Assembly: GCA_951813015.1 (NCBI GenBank)
Contig: CATOTG010000001.1
Location: forward strand, 434,001-498,000
DNA from: an uncultured Thermoanaerobaculia bacterium
GTDB taxonomy: Bacteria; Acidobacteriota; Thermoanaerobaculia; Multivoradales; Multivoraceae
Length of the DNA: 64,000 nucleotides
Reading direction: 5' to 3'
Part shown: positions 1-8,306 of the stretch, in pieces
How the letters are laid out: every line of letters begins with the position of its first letter
Numbering within the stretch: position 1 is the stretch's first letter
The notes under the pieces: generated by a model
The model's database searches: none
What the model was told of the DNA's origin: nothing
What the model saw: the letters and a program-made list of their open reading frames with translations, nothing else
Program-made: the position numbers and the translations under genes

Positions 1-833
1 ACGCCCAGCACGATGACCTCGGGCGCGGCGCCGAAGTACGTGAACATGATGTAGAGCGTGATCACGACGCCGAGAACGCCCGACCAGAGGCCCAGCGCGA
101 TCCCGTGAAGAAGCGCGCTGACGCTGGTCGTGTCGTACAGGGCGCGAAAGACGCTGTCGCCGATTCGCAGATCGTCCAAAGTCGTCATCGGGAGCGACTT
201 GAGCTTTGCCGCCACCTCGGTGCGGAGCAGGTGGTTCAGCGACTGGATGAGCCGGATGTGCACGTGGAAGTCGAGAACGCCAAGGATGCCCGCCATCAGG
301 CCGGAGCCCATGTTCGCCTGGTTCTCCGTCTGGGTGGCGATGTCGTGGCCCTGGGCCAACGTGCCGTGTCCCTGCGGCATCAGGGTCGTCGCCCCGCCGG
401 ACGAGCCCGCGGAGGTCCCGGTGGGCGCGCCGCTCGGGGACCTGCCCGCTCCCCGGCTCGTGGTGAAGCCGAAGACCGCCACGTTGAACACGCCGAGCAA
501 CAGAATCCACACCAACATCTCCACCGGGCCCATGCCGTCGAGGAGCAACACGAAGGGCGCGAAATAGACCGGAAAGCCCGAGGCGTCCGCGATGGGCGCG
601 CCGAGGATCACGTGGTCCACCACGACCTTGCCCGGCCACGGCGCGACCAGCAACCGGAAGCCGATCTCCACCGTGATGAAGCCGAGCTTGGCGGCGATGC
701 GGGCCTTGAAGAACCGGAAGCAGGAGATCACGCGCGCGAAGATGCGCAGCGCCTCCCGGAACGAGATGTCGGTGCTCGTGTCGAGCGCGCCGGCCCGCCG
801 GTCGAGCTGCTTCTCGGCCTCTCGCAGCCTCAC
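1..833 (-). CDS. ABC exporter subunit, transmembrane part (3' end off the left edge)
   Basis: Reading leftwards from a GTG at 833 (in-frame stop only five codons upstream, GGAG nearby) gives an open frame to the window edge, about 277 residues. It begins VRLREAEKQLDRRAG, then FREALRIFARVISCFRFFKAR, a cytoplasmic elbow helix typical of type I ABC exporters, and then hydrophobic stretches (FVLLLDGMGPVEMLVWILLL and SGVLGVVITLYIMFTYFG). A Gly/Ser/Thr-rich linker lies between the first two membrane segments. The ATPase domain must lie beyond the edge. It follows the complete exporter subunit at 917-3460 by 83 bases, so the two probably form a heterodimeric exporter. Substrate unknown. The transmembrane character is visible; the pairing is inferred. 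Confidence 0.75.
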   Translation of the reverse strand, partial: MRLREAEKQLDRRAGALDTSTDISFREALRIFARVISCFRFFKARIAAKLGFITVEIGFRLLVAPWPGKVVVDHVILGAPIADASGFPVYFAPFVLLLDGMGPVEMLVWILLLGVFNVAVFGFTTSRGAGRSPSGAPTGTSAGSSGGATTLMPQGHGTLAQGHDIATQTENQANMGSGLMAGILGVLDFHVHIRLIQSLNHLLRTEVAAKLKSLPMTTLDDLRIGDSVFRALYDTTSVSALLHGIALGLWSGVLGVVITLYIMFTYFGAAPEVIVLG

Positions 834-916
834 GTTCCAGCTCCGTCAATTCCTCGCGTCAGTTCCTGGAGCGTGCCGGGATGCCGTGCTTTCAGGAGAC
901 CGGGAAGCTCCTGCCG

Positions 917-3460
917 TCAACCGGCGCCGCCGTCCACTTCCGCCGCCTCGCCGGTGCGCCTGGACAACCGGGCTTCCGTCTCGACGAAGTTCCGGTAACG
1001 CCCGCCCTCAATCGCCATCAGCTCCTCGTGGGATCCGTTCTCGACCAGTTGCCCATCGTCGAGGTACAGGATCCGATCGGCCTGCCGGATGGTCGAGATG
1101 CGATGGGTGATGAGGAAGATGGCCCGGCCCTCGCCCCAGGTCGACAGACGTTCGAGCACCCGATGCTCGGTGTGCGCGTCGAGCGCGGCCGTCGGCTCGT
1201 CCAGAATCAGGATCGGCGCGTCCTTGACGATCGCCCGGGCGATCGAGAGCCGCTGGCGCTGTCCCGTCGACAGCTTGCCGCCCCGGTCGCTCAATACCGT
1301 ATCGAGGCCTTGCGGGAGCCCGGCGACGTATTCGTCCACGCAGGCCACGCGGGCCGCCTCGAGCACCCGCTCGTCGCTCGCATCGGGGACGACGTAGCGG
1401 ATGTTGTCGCGCACCGACATGCCGAACAGGACGTTCTCCTGCAGGGCGACGGAGACGTTGCCGCGCAGGCTGTCCACCTCCAGTTCGCGCAGGTCGACGC
1501 CATCCACGGAAACCGTCCCCGAGTCGGGATCGAACAGCCGGAGCAGCAGGCTCATCAGGGTGCTCTTGCCCGAACCCGTCGGGCCCACGATGGCGGTCAC
1601 GGCGCCCGGCGCCACCGTGAAGCAGACGTCGCGCAGCACCGGCCGGTCCGGCTCGTAGGCGAAATCGACGGAGTCGAAGCGGATCTCGCGGCGCAACGGC
1701 GCCATCGGAGCGGCGTTCGGCGCGTTCTTCACGTCGGGCTCGATGTCGAGGATGTCGAAGACCCGGTCGAGCCCCATCGCCATGTCCTGCGCCTGCGTCC
1801 ACAGAGTGACCAGATTGCGCACGGAGACGCTCGACCCGCCCATCTGCTCCTGTGCCCAGTTGTAGGCGGACAGGTTCCAGGTCAGGAAGCTGAGACCCAC
1901 CAGACCGACGAGGACGGTGGCGAAGGTCTCCCGTTCCCCGCTGGCCCATACCGCCATCAGGAACTGTCCGGTCAGCAGCGCGGCCGCGGCGATAGAGAAG
2001 GTCACGATGCCGACGATCGTCATCAGCGACCGGACGCGGAAGGAGGCGTTGAACGCGGCGACGGAATCCCGCTCGAGCCGCTCCTGCTCGGCGTCCCCGG
2101 CGCCGTAGGCCTTGATCACGCGAACGGCGGCAAAGGTCTCCTGGACGCGGGACGTGAAGTCGGAGTTCGCTTCCCTGGCGGCCAGCGATCGCTCGCGCAT
2201 GCGGGGCGAGAACCACCGGCCCCACAAGAGGGCGAGGAGGACGATGCTGAGCGTCATGGCGCCCAGGATGGGGTCGAGCCCCGCCAGGACGACGACACCG
2301 AGCCCGTAGACCATCAGCAACTGCAGCGCCTGGGTCACCGTGCCGATCACGGCCGTGACCTGTGCACTGTCCTGGTAGATGCGGTACACCGAGTCGCCCA
2401 CCCGGTGATCGCTGTGGTAGCGGAGAGAAAGCCCGAGCCAGCGCTCCACCAGCGCCATTCGCAGGTCCTGGTTCACCCGCTGCATGATGAAGATGTAGTA
2501 GTACGGCAGGAGCATCATCGCCGGGAGCTGCGCGAACCACCCGAAGACCATGAACACGGCGTAGACCCACTTCAGGCCGTGCCTCTGCTCCGCGGTCAGC
2601 GGCGCCAGGTCGATGCTCGGTTCGGCGCCGCTCGCGCTCGGTTCGGCTGTGTCCGCGTTCGCTCCGGCTGCGTTGGCATCCGCCGCTGCCGCTCCGGCCT
2701 CGGCCTCGCCGGCGAGCTCCGGCCGGCCGATGAAGTCGGCCAAAAACGGCGTCAACGGCTCCGCCTGAAGGATGGACTGGCTGATCAGGTCCACCGAGAA
2801 GAGGGCGATCACCATGGTCAGCAGCGTCGACGCCCACAGCAGCGCGAAGTAGTACACGAGGTGGCTGCCGAGCCGGATACGCAACCGCAGCCTGCCCCCG
2901 TCGAACCGGTACTGCAGCACCCAGATGCAGGCACAGCCCACGGCGACGAGCCCGACGTAGAGGTTGTCGGCGAGCCCGTCCACGGCGAACAGCGCGAACA
3001 GGAACGCCGCCGTGCCGATGACGACCAGCGCGAGTGACGCCGCCAGGTACGCGCGTCCCTTGACGAACAAGAGCGCCCACACCAGGACCGTCATCAGGAC
3101 CGTGCCGGCCAGCAGCATGTCGTGGAGCCAGTCGGTGCCCGGGGGCGCCAGCCACAGGAACGCACCCGCCGCGGTCAGGACGGTGACCAGCGGCGGCACG
3201 TGGCGGAAGCTCCACGCGCCGGAGTCCGCGGAGGCCGCGGAGGCCGAGTCTTCGGCGGAGGCGGCGGCCGAGCCTTCGGCCGACCCGCGGCGCGGCAACT
3301 CCCGCCAGCGTCCGAGGATCTGGGGCAGCAGGTACGGCCACGTCCGGATGAAGATCCGGACGATCGCGACGAAGCCCTGCTCGTCCGGGGCGTCGCCCGG
3401 CTCACGCGTTGTCGGGGCCTCCCCCTCGCCCCAGAAGGGGAGCGCCCGCGCCTGCTTCAC
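917..3460 (-). CDS. ABC exporter subunit, fused transmembrane and ATPase domains
   Basis: 847 residues, longer than the usual ~600 of a half-transporter. Residues ~90-260 hold extra hydrophobic helices, followed by an Ala/Glu/Ser-rich low-complexity insert (~265-300), the canonical exporter transmembrane domain (~300-590) and the nucleotide-binding domain. Walker A GPTGSGKS starts at 626, the signature reads LSTGQ (~730, instead of LSGGQ), Walker B is ILILDEP (~750) and the H-loop His is near 786. An intact ATP site is therefore expected. The GTG start overlaps the stop of the upstream 1145-residue repeat protein by four bases (GTGA), so the two are probably translated together. The cargo is not known; the coupling makes the exporter or its repeat-protein partner worth considering as one unit. 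Confidence 0.9.
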   Translation of the reverse strand: MKQARALPFWGEGEAPTTREPGDAPDEQGFVAIVRIFIRTWPYLLPQILGRWRELPRRGSAEGSAAASAEDSASAASADSGAWSFRHVPPLVTVLTAAGAFLWLAPPGTDWLHDMLLAGTVLMTVLVWALLFVKGRAYLAASLALVVIGTAAFLFALFAVDGLADNLYVGLVAVGCACIWVLQYRFDGGRLRLRIRLGSHLVYYFALLWASTLLTMVIALFSVDLISQSILQAEPLTPFLADFIGRPELAGEAEAGAAAADANAAGANADTAEPSASGAEPSIDLAPLTAEQRHGLKWVYAVFMVFGWFAQLPAMMLLPYYYIFIMQRVNQDLRMALVERWLGLSLRYHSDHRVGDSVYRIYQDSAQVTAVIGTVTQALQLLMVYGLGVVVLAGLDPILGAMTLSIVLLALLWGRWFSPRMRERSLAAREANSDFTSRVQETFAAVRVIKAYGAGDAEQERLERDSVAAFNASFRVRSLMTIVGIVTFSIAAAALLTGQFLMAVWASGERETFATVLVGLVGLSFLTWNLSAYNWAQEQMGGSSVSVRNLVTLWTQAQDMAMGLDRVFDILDIEPDVKNAPNAAPMAPLRREIRFDSVDFAYEPDRPVLRDVCFTVAPGAVTAIVGPTGSGKSTLMSLLLRLFDPDSGTVSVDGVDLRELEVDSLRGNVSVALQENVLFGMSVRDNIRYVVPDASDERVLEAARVACVDEYVAGLPQGLDTVLSDRGGKLSTGQRQRLSIARAIVKDAPILILDEPTAALDAHTEHRVLERLSTWGEGRAIFLITHRISTIRQADRILYLDDGQLVENGSHEELMAIEGGRYRNFVETEARLSRRTGEAAEVDGGAG

Positions 3461-6400
3461 GAACGACTCGCACGACCGGCCGCCGGGAGCGTCAGGTCAA
3501 CCAGGATGTCCTGGTGACCCTGAAGCTCGATCTGACGGAAACGGGTAACGCCGCTCGGATCCGCGATCACCACCGTAAACGTGCCGGCCGCGAGTCCGTC
3601 AACTCGAAACCGATTCTGCCGATCAATCTGAACGGTACGCACTTGATCGTATCCCTGGCCGCTTGCGAGGATGGTGACTGCACAGCCCGCGAGCGGTTGC
3701 CCCACAGACCGGATTTCTCCGGTCAGCGTGAAGCCAGGCTCGAAGCCCAGTTCGACGAACGCCTCTCCCGGGCCGGTTTCGAGAGTGACAGAGCGTTCGA
3801 CCGCCCGGCGGTCGCGTTCTTTGGCTCTGACAGTCCATGCCCCCGGTCCGAGGTCGGCCAGCTGGAAGCGGCCTTCGGGGTCGGGTGACGTCGCGCCGCC
3901 GATGAGGACTCCCTGCCTCGCCTCGACCAGGATGCCGGCGAACGCCTCGGGAGGGCGGCCCGTCACGACGCCCCGCAGGGTGATTCCCGGGTGCAGGACG
4001 AAGTCGACGCCTGTAACGGACCCACCTTCGACGCGAACCGGGGAGCGGCCGGGCGCCGCCCGCGCGTAGCCTTCCGCCTGGACCTGGAGCTCGTACCTGC
4101 CGTCGTCCACGCCGCCGATTCGGTAGGTCCCGTTCTCGGCGGTGACGGCTTGCAGGGACCGGGGAAGAAAGCGCCTCCAGGCGTCGGCCTGCTCATCGAG
4201 CGGCTCGGCCTCGACCCTCGCGAGCGCCACCCCGGTACCGCCGGCAGTGGTCACGGCGCCACTGATCTCCCAACCGGGAAAGACCTCAAGATTGACCTCG
4301 TTGGTTCCAGGACCGATCACGACCTCCCGCACACCGTCCCGCCAGGCCGGATGGCGGGCCACGATTCGGGCAGGACCCGGCGCAACGCGGCTGGCTTCGT
4401 AGCCCCCGCCGGCGTCTGTTACCGGGCTGGAGTCCGTACTTTCTGGATCGCCTGCCGGATCGAGCGACTGGACGATGACCTCCGCCCCGGTCACCGGTGC
4501 GCCGGATGGGTCGATCACCGTGCCGACAAGCCGGCTCCGGACGCGCAGATGCAGTTCGATTTCTCGTTCCTCTCCAGGCCGCAGCCGGATCGCTCCCGCT
4601 TCCTCCGCAAGATCCTCGTCAAGGACCTGGACGGACCAGGGCCCCGGGCCCAGAGAGCTGAGGTGGAATCGACCGTTGGCGTCGGTCCTCGCATGGTGTC
4701 CGGAACGTAGGGGCCTCCACACACTTGGGCGAGTCGTCGGGCTGTGGTCGAGGTTCAGGACCACGGACGCGTCGGCCGCGCCCTGACCGTCCGCACTGAC
4801 GACCCGACCCGCGAGCCGGGCGCCCTCGCGCAATCGGATCTCGACAAGCTTGCCCGCCTGCGGGCGCACTGCGATCATGTCGAACCGCGCGTAGCCTTCG
4901 GCCTCGACGACGAGGTCCGCAGGTTCCGTCCGCAGGCCGCCGATGCGAAACGTGCCGCCCGCATCCGTGACCGCAGGCCTGGCGTTCGGGTCGAAGAAGA
5001 ACTGCGGATGGAGAGCGCCCGGCTGGTGCGCGCGCACGCGAGCGCCAGCCACCGGATCTCCGTTGAAGTCGCGCACCACACCCTCGACCGGCGTGCCGGC
5101 GTCGAGCGTGAGCGTCCCCAGGTTCTTCGACCCCTCCCCAGAAGGCGCCTCGAACACGACCGCTGGAAGACTTCCATGATCCGGGTTGTTGGCGGTCAAC
5201 TCGAAACGCCCGGCCGGCGTGCCGGAAAACTCGAACCTGCCGTGAGCGTCAGTGCCGCTGGTCCTCCTGAGAAAGGAGTTCCAGGAGTAGCTGCCGTCCC
5301 TCGACCACGCGACCGGCACGAGCGCCACCTCGGTGTTGGGGATCGGAACGCCTCTGGAATCGGTGATGATCCCGAGCACGCTCCGGCCGCGTCTGAGGAC
5401 GACGCGAACGTCCTCCCGCGCCGCCTGCGCGGGCGCCGCCGGAATCTCCAGTGTTCTGGCGGGGTAACCGCTCAGTTCGACGTGAAGCCGGTGGGTGTGC
5501 TCCGCTGCGGCGCCGGCGATGAAGAACGAGCCATCGAAGGCCGATGTTGCCTCTCGCCCCCCGGGTCCGATGCCCGGAGTGCCGCCAAACGGTTCGACCC
5601 ATAGCCGGACGCCCGCGAGCGGGCGACCGGAAGCGTCAACGACCTGACCCTTGAGGGGCGCCGACGGCGCCAGCAGGATGTCGACTGCGTCGCCGGAACC
5701 GAGCCGCTCCGCGGTCACCATGGCGCTCGTCGCCTGGTAGCCGTCGGCGGCGACGCCGACCTGCGCCCGGCCTTGGTGGAGCCAGGTGCGCAGGACGAAG
5801 GCGCCGGTCGGGCCTGCTCGGGCCTGCTCGCCCGGACGGCGCCAGATCGCGGCGCCGGCTACCGGGCGACCGGTGGCCGCGTCGGTGATGCGCCCGGCGA
5901 TCTCGGCCGGCGGCTCGAGCCCGATCTCGACCGTCCGGTCCGTGCCTGCGTCGCCAGCCTCCACCTGTCCAGCCGAGACGACATGCGCGAGAGTCCGGTC
6001 GGCGCCTGCGCCGGCAGCCTCGGATCCCGGCGGCGCGGTCCATCCGATGGAATGGTCTTCGGCGAGTGCCCGGTACGCGAGGCTCCGGCTCTCCACGGGA
6101 ACGACCGTCGCTTCGCCGCGGTCGTTGGTCATTCCAAGGGGGACATCGAGACGTTCGCCGACGGTGACCGCCGCGCCCGGAACGGGCCGCCCCTGCGGAT
6201 CGAGGATGCGGACGGTCATGCCGGCGGCGGGCGCCAGCTCGAAGGAACCGCCGCCGGCGCCGACCCGCCCCACGCGCAGGCGGAACCCCGGCGCCGAGAG
6301 GGCGACGCCGGCCTCCACGGTCGGAAGCGAGAACCTGGCCAGTCCGGCGGCGTCCGTTCGCGTTGCTGCGCGGCCGAACCGCGGAACGATTCGTTCCTGA

Positions 6401-6894
6401 TCACGGCGCTGCCACAGATCCAGGCCGTGACCCGTATCGACGGGTTCGGAACGCCACCCGCCGGGATCGGCGACGACCAGGGCGCCTTCGACAGGCTCGC
6501 CTTCGAGGTCCGTTGCGACAATCGTCATGACGCGCCAACCCGCGACCTCGATGGGCGGCAGGACGAGCGGCGCCGCCAGGGGCGCCAAGGCATGGAACAA
6601 CGGCGCCGGGGTCACATGGCGAGCTCCCGACGCCGCGCCTTCTGCCGGGGCGGACACCTCCAGCCGGTAGGGGCCCACGGCCGGTGCGGTCAGCGTGAAA
6701 GTGCCGCCCGGCCCGGACCGCGTCGAGTCGACGGCTGCGGGCAACGCGCCGGGATCGCCCAGTTCGTTGACCAGGCGCTCGTAGCGGCTCGGGTAGGGCC
6801 GCAGGTTCAGGTCCAGGCCCGCAGCCGGCGCTCCCTCCTCGGCGACCAGGGTTCCCGTCACGGTCAACGCGGGACGGCTCCTGATTCCCACCAC
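3457..6894 (-). CDS. Giant protein of tandem carboxypeptidase-regulatory-like (Ig-fold) repeats
   Basis: 1145 residues made almost wholly of ~80-100-residue beta-sandwich repeats with the recurring pattern 'G x V x D x x G x P v x G A x V' then 'T D A x G x F x l x x l x x G x y x l', for example VVDASGRPLAGVRLWVEP and VRDFNGDPVAGARVRAHQ. About ten to twelve copies can be read. Such domains (CarboxypepD_reg-like) are usually extracellular or periplasmic, but no signal peptide is visible: the frame starts with GTG GTG six bases after the upstream esterase stop. Either export is unconventional, or the true start lies inside the esterase gene, or the leader was lost. It ends in a GTGA overlap with the ABC exporter gene. 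No catalytic motif seen; structural or adhesive role is a guess. Confidence 0.85.
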   Translation of the reverse strand: MVGIRSRPALTVTGTLVAEEGAPAAGLDLNLRPYPSRYERLVNELGDPGALPAAVDSTRSGPGGTFTLTAPAVGPYRLEVSAPAEGAASGARHVTPAPLFHALAPLAAPLVLPPIEVAGWRVMTIVATDLEGEPVEGALVVADPGGWRSEPVDTGHGLDLWQRRDQERIVPRFGRAATRTDAAGLARFSLPTVEAGVALSAPGFRLRVGRVGAGGGSFELAPAAGMTVRILDPQGRPVPGAAVTVGERLDVPLGMTNDRGEATVVPVESRSLAYRALAEDHSIGWTAPPGSEAAGAGADRTLAHVVSAGQVEAGDAGTDRTVEIGLEPPAEIAGRITDAATGRPVAGAAIWRRPGEQARAGPTGAFVLRTWLHQGRAQVGVAADGYQATSAMVTAERLGSGDAVDILLAPSAPLKGQVVDASGRPLAGVRLWVEPFGGTPGIGPGGREATSAFDGSFFIAGAAAEHTHRLHVELSGYPARTLEIPAAPAQAAREDVRVVLRRGRSVLGIITDSRGVPIPNTEVALVPVAWSRDGSYSWNSFLRRTSGTDAHGRFEFSGTPAGRFELTANNPDHGSLPAVVFEAPSGEGSKNLGTLTLDAGTPVEGVVRDFNGDPVAGARVRAHQPGALHPQFFFDPNARPAVTDAGGTFRIGGLRTEPADLVVEAEGYARFDMIAVRPQAGKLVEIRLREGARLAGRVVSADGQGAADASVVLNLDHSPTTRPSVWRPLRSGHHARTDANGRFHLSSLGPGPWSVQVLDEDLAEEAGAIRLRPGEEREIELHLRVRSRLVGTVIDPSGAPVTGAEVIVQSLDPAGDPESTDSSPVTDAGGGYEASRVAPGPARIVARHPAWRDGVREVVIGPGTNEVNLEVFPGWEISGAVTTAGGTGVALARVEAEPLDEQADAWRRFLPRSLQAVTAENGTYRIGGVDDGRYELQVQAEGYARAAPGRSPVRVEGGSVTGVDFVLHPGITLRGVVTGRPPEAFAGILVEARQGVLIGGATSPDPEGRFQLADLGPGAWTVRAKERDRRAVERSVTLETGPGEAFVELGFEPGFTLTGEIRSVGQPLAGCAVTILASGQGYDQVRTVQIDRQNRFRVDGLAAGTFTVVIADPSGVTRFRQIELQGHQDILVDLTLPAAGRASRS

Positions 6895-6899
6895 TACCC

Positions 6900-8156
6900 T
6901 TAGCGAGCCGGTAGCGCCGCGGCTCTCCTGCGGCCCTCGACCGCGTAGTCACCCTCGGGGGGCACGTCAAGGCTCAGGGCGCCGCGGAAGGTGTCTCCCC
7001 GGACTTGCAACCAGGCACTGAGCTTGCCGACCGATCCCTTGCCCCAGTTCGACTGGGATCCGGACGCGCTGTACTCGTAGCTCAGGACGCCGTTCTCGAA
7101 GCGGACGGCGGTGACCTCCATCTCGCCGTCCACCTCGTCGTGGAGCGTCGCCGCGAGCGCGCCGTTTACCTCGGCAAGGGTCAGCACGCTGTTGCGGAAC
7201 TCGCCGAGGACCTTCGTCACGATGTCCCATTCGCCGACCACCGCGGAGAGGTCCGCCGGTTCACCAGCGCCCACAACACCCGGATAGTCGCGCCAGAGCC
7301 AGCGCAGCGTGTCGGGGAAGATCGCGCCGCCGTGCCTCAGATCGTGGCCCCCTGAGCCCATCTCGAAGCGGTAGTCGTAGCGGGCGAACATCAGGGCGGA
7401 GTCCATCTGGAGGTTGGCCAGCGTCCAGTTTCCCTCCGCGAGGTTGATGTCGTTCTCCCCGTCCTGGAGGAAGACGCGGATGGGCTTCGGGTTCCCGCGG
7501 GTCCTGCGAATCAGGTAGGGGTATCGGGAGCCGCCCTGGAGTCTCGTGTAGCTGCCGACGTGGCTGACGGCCTTGCTGAAGGCGTCGGGGCGCTCCCAGA
7601 CGACGGTGAAGGAGGCCAAGCCGCCGTCGCTCATGCCGACGATCGCTCGGCCCTCCGCGGCGTCCGTCAGGTTGTAGTCCTTGCCGACCTCGGGGAGGAT
7701 CTCCTCCAGAAGGAAGCGGGCGTAGGTGTCGTCCAGCGGCGTGTACTGGTTGCTCCGCTGGTCCCAGGGGATCTCCTTCATCCCGGGGTTGATGAAGATG
7801 CCGACCGTGACCGGCATCTCGCCCCTGTGGATCAGGTTGTCGAAGACGGTCGGCGCCCTGACGGGGCCCTCGGCGTTGACGTAGAAGTCGCCGTCCTGGA
7901 AGACCATGACGGCCGCCGGCTCGGCGTCCGTGTACTGGGCCGGCACGTAGACCCGGTACTCGTGCGTCGTGCCCGGGTAGATGCTGCTGGCGTCCCAGGT
8001 GCGCTTCTCCACCGTTCCGGTTGGAACGCCCCCCTGGGGCATGGAATCAGGGCCCAGCGTGTACTCGGCCCCGCTGGCGGTTGTCGGGAGCATCAGGCAG
8101 AGGAGCAGGGCGGCGGAACAAAGCGGATGCCGGCCTGACGGCCGGCGCGATTCCAT
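6900..8156 (-). CDS. Secreted esterase (esterase D / Fes-like alpha/beta hydrolase)
   Basis: Start chosen at the ATG at 8156, which gives MESRR followed by a signal peptide (LCSAALLLCLMLPTTASGA); an open frame continues upstream to 8255 but only through repeat DNA rich in Arg codons. 418 residues. The core matches the putative-esterase family (PF00756): oxyanion region VMVFQDGDFY, nucleophile motif GMSDGG (Ser), an acidic residue in FLQDGEND and His in GGHDLRHGG. The C-terminal ~110 residues form a separate beta-rich domain. Members hydrolyse esters such as siderophore or feruloyl esters; the substrate here cannot be told. It is followed six bases later by the giant repeat protein, so the two are probably co-transcribed. 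Confidence 0.85.
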   Translation of the reverse strand: MESRRPSGRHPLCSAALLLCLMLPTTASGAEYTLGPDSMPQGGVPTGTVEKRTWDASSIYPGTTHEYRVYVPAQYTDAEPAAVMVFQDGDFYVNAEGPVRAPTVFDNLIHRGEMPVTVGIFINPGMKEIPWDQRSNQYTPLDDTYARFLLEEILPEVGKDYNLTDAAEGRAIVGMSDGGLASFTVVWERPDAFSKAVSHVGSYTRLQGGSRYPYLIRRTRGNPKPIRVFLQDGENDINLAEGNWTLANLQMDSALMFARYDYRFEMGSGGHDLRHGGAIFPDTLRWLWRDYPGVVGAGEPADLSAVVGEWDIVTKVLGEFRNSVLTLAEVNGALAATLHDEVDGEMEVTAVRFENGVLSYEYSASGSQSNWGKGSVGKLSAWLQVRGDTFRGALSLDVPPEGDYAVEGRRRAAALPAR

Positions 8157-8157
8157 A

Positions 8158-8203
8158 GCCGCCTTCGGCGGCAGCCGGCGGCGACGCCGGCGCACCCAGT
8201 GGG
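8158..8203. repeat. Dispersed double-hairpin repeat, copy A
   Basis: Two adjacent perfect hairpins separated by one A: GCCGCC-TTC-GGCGGC (8158-8172) and GCCGGCG-GCGA-CGCCGGC (8174-8191), followed by GCACCC. The same arrangement recurs at 24453-24492 with paired changes in stem 2. It overlaps the first codons of the esterase gene and continues into its 5' untranslated region. Confidence 0.7.
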
Positions 8204-8306
8204 TAGCCTCACCCGAGAGGCGGCGGGCACGCCGGTGCACACGGCGTGAAGCCATGTGCGTCCAGCGTACCCAGCCCGCTAGCAGCGAGTTCGCGATTCA
8301 GCCTCC

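Noticed and set aside
881..3037. Long + strand open frame (718 codons) opposite the ABC exporter gene
   Set aside because: Composition is Arg/Asp/His/Gly rich with no fold signature, and the opposite strand has complete ABC motifs; it is a GC-driven shadow.
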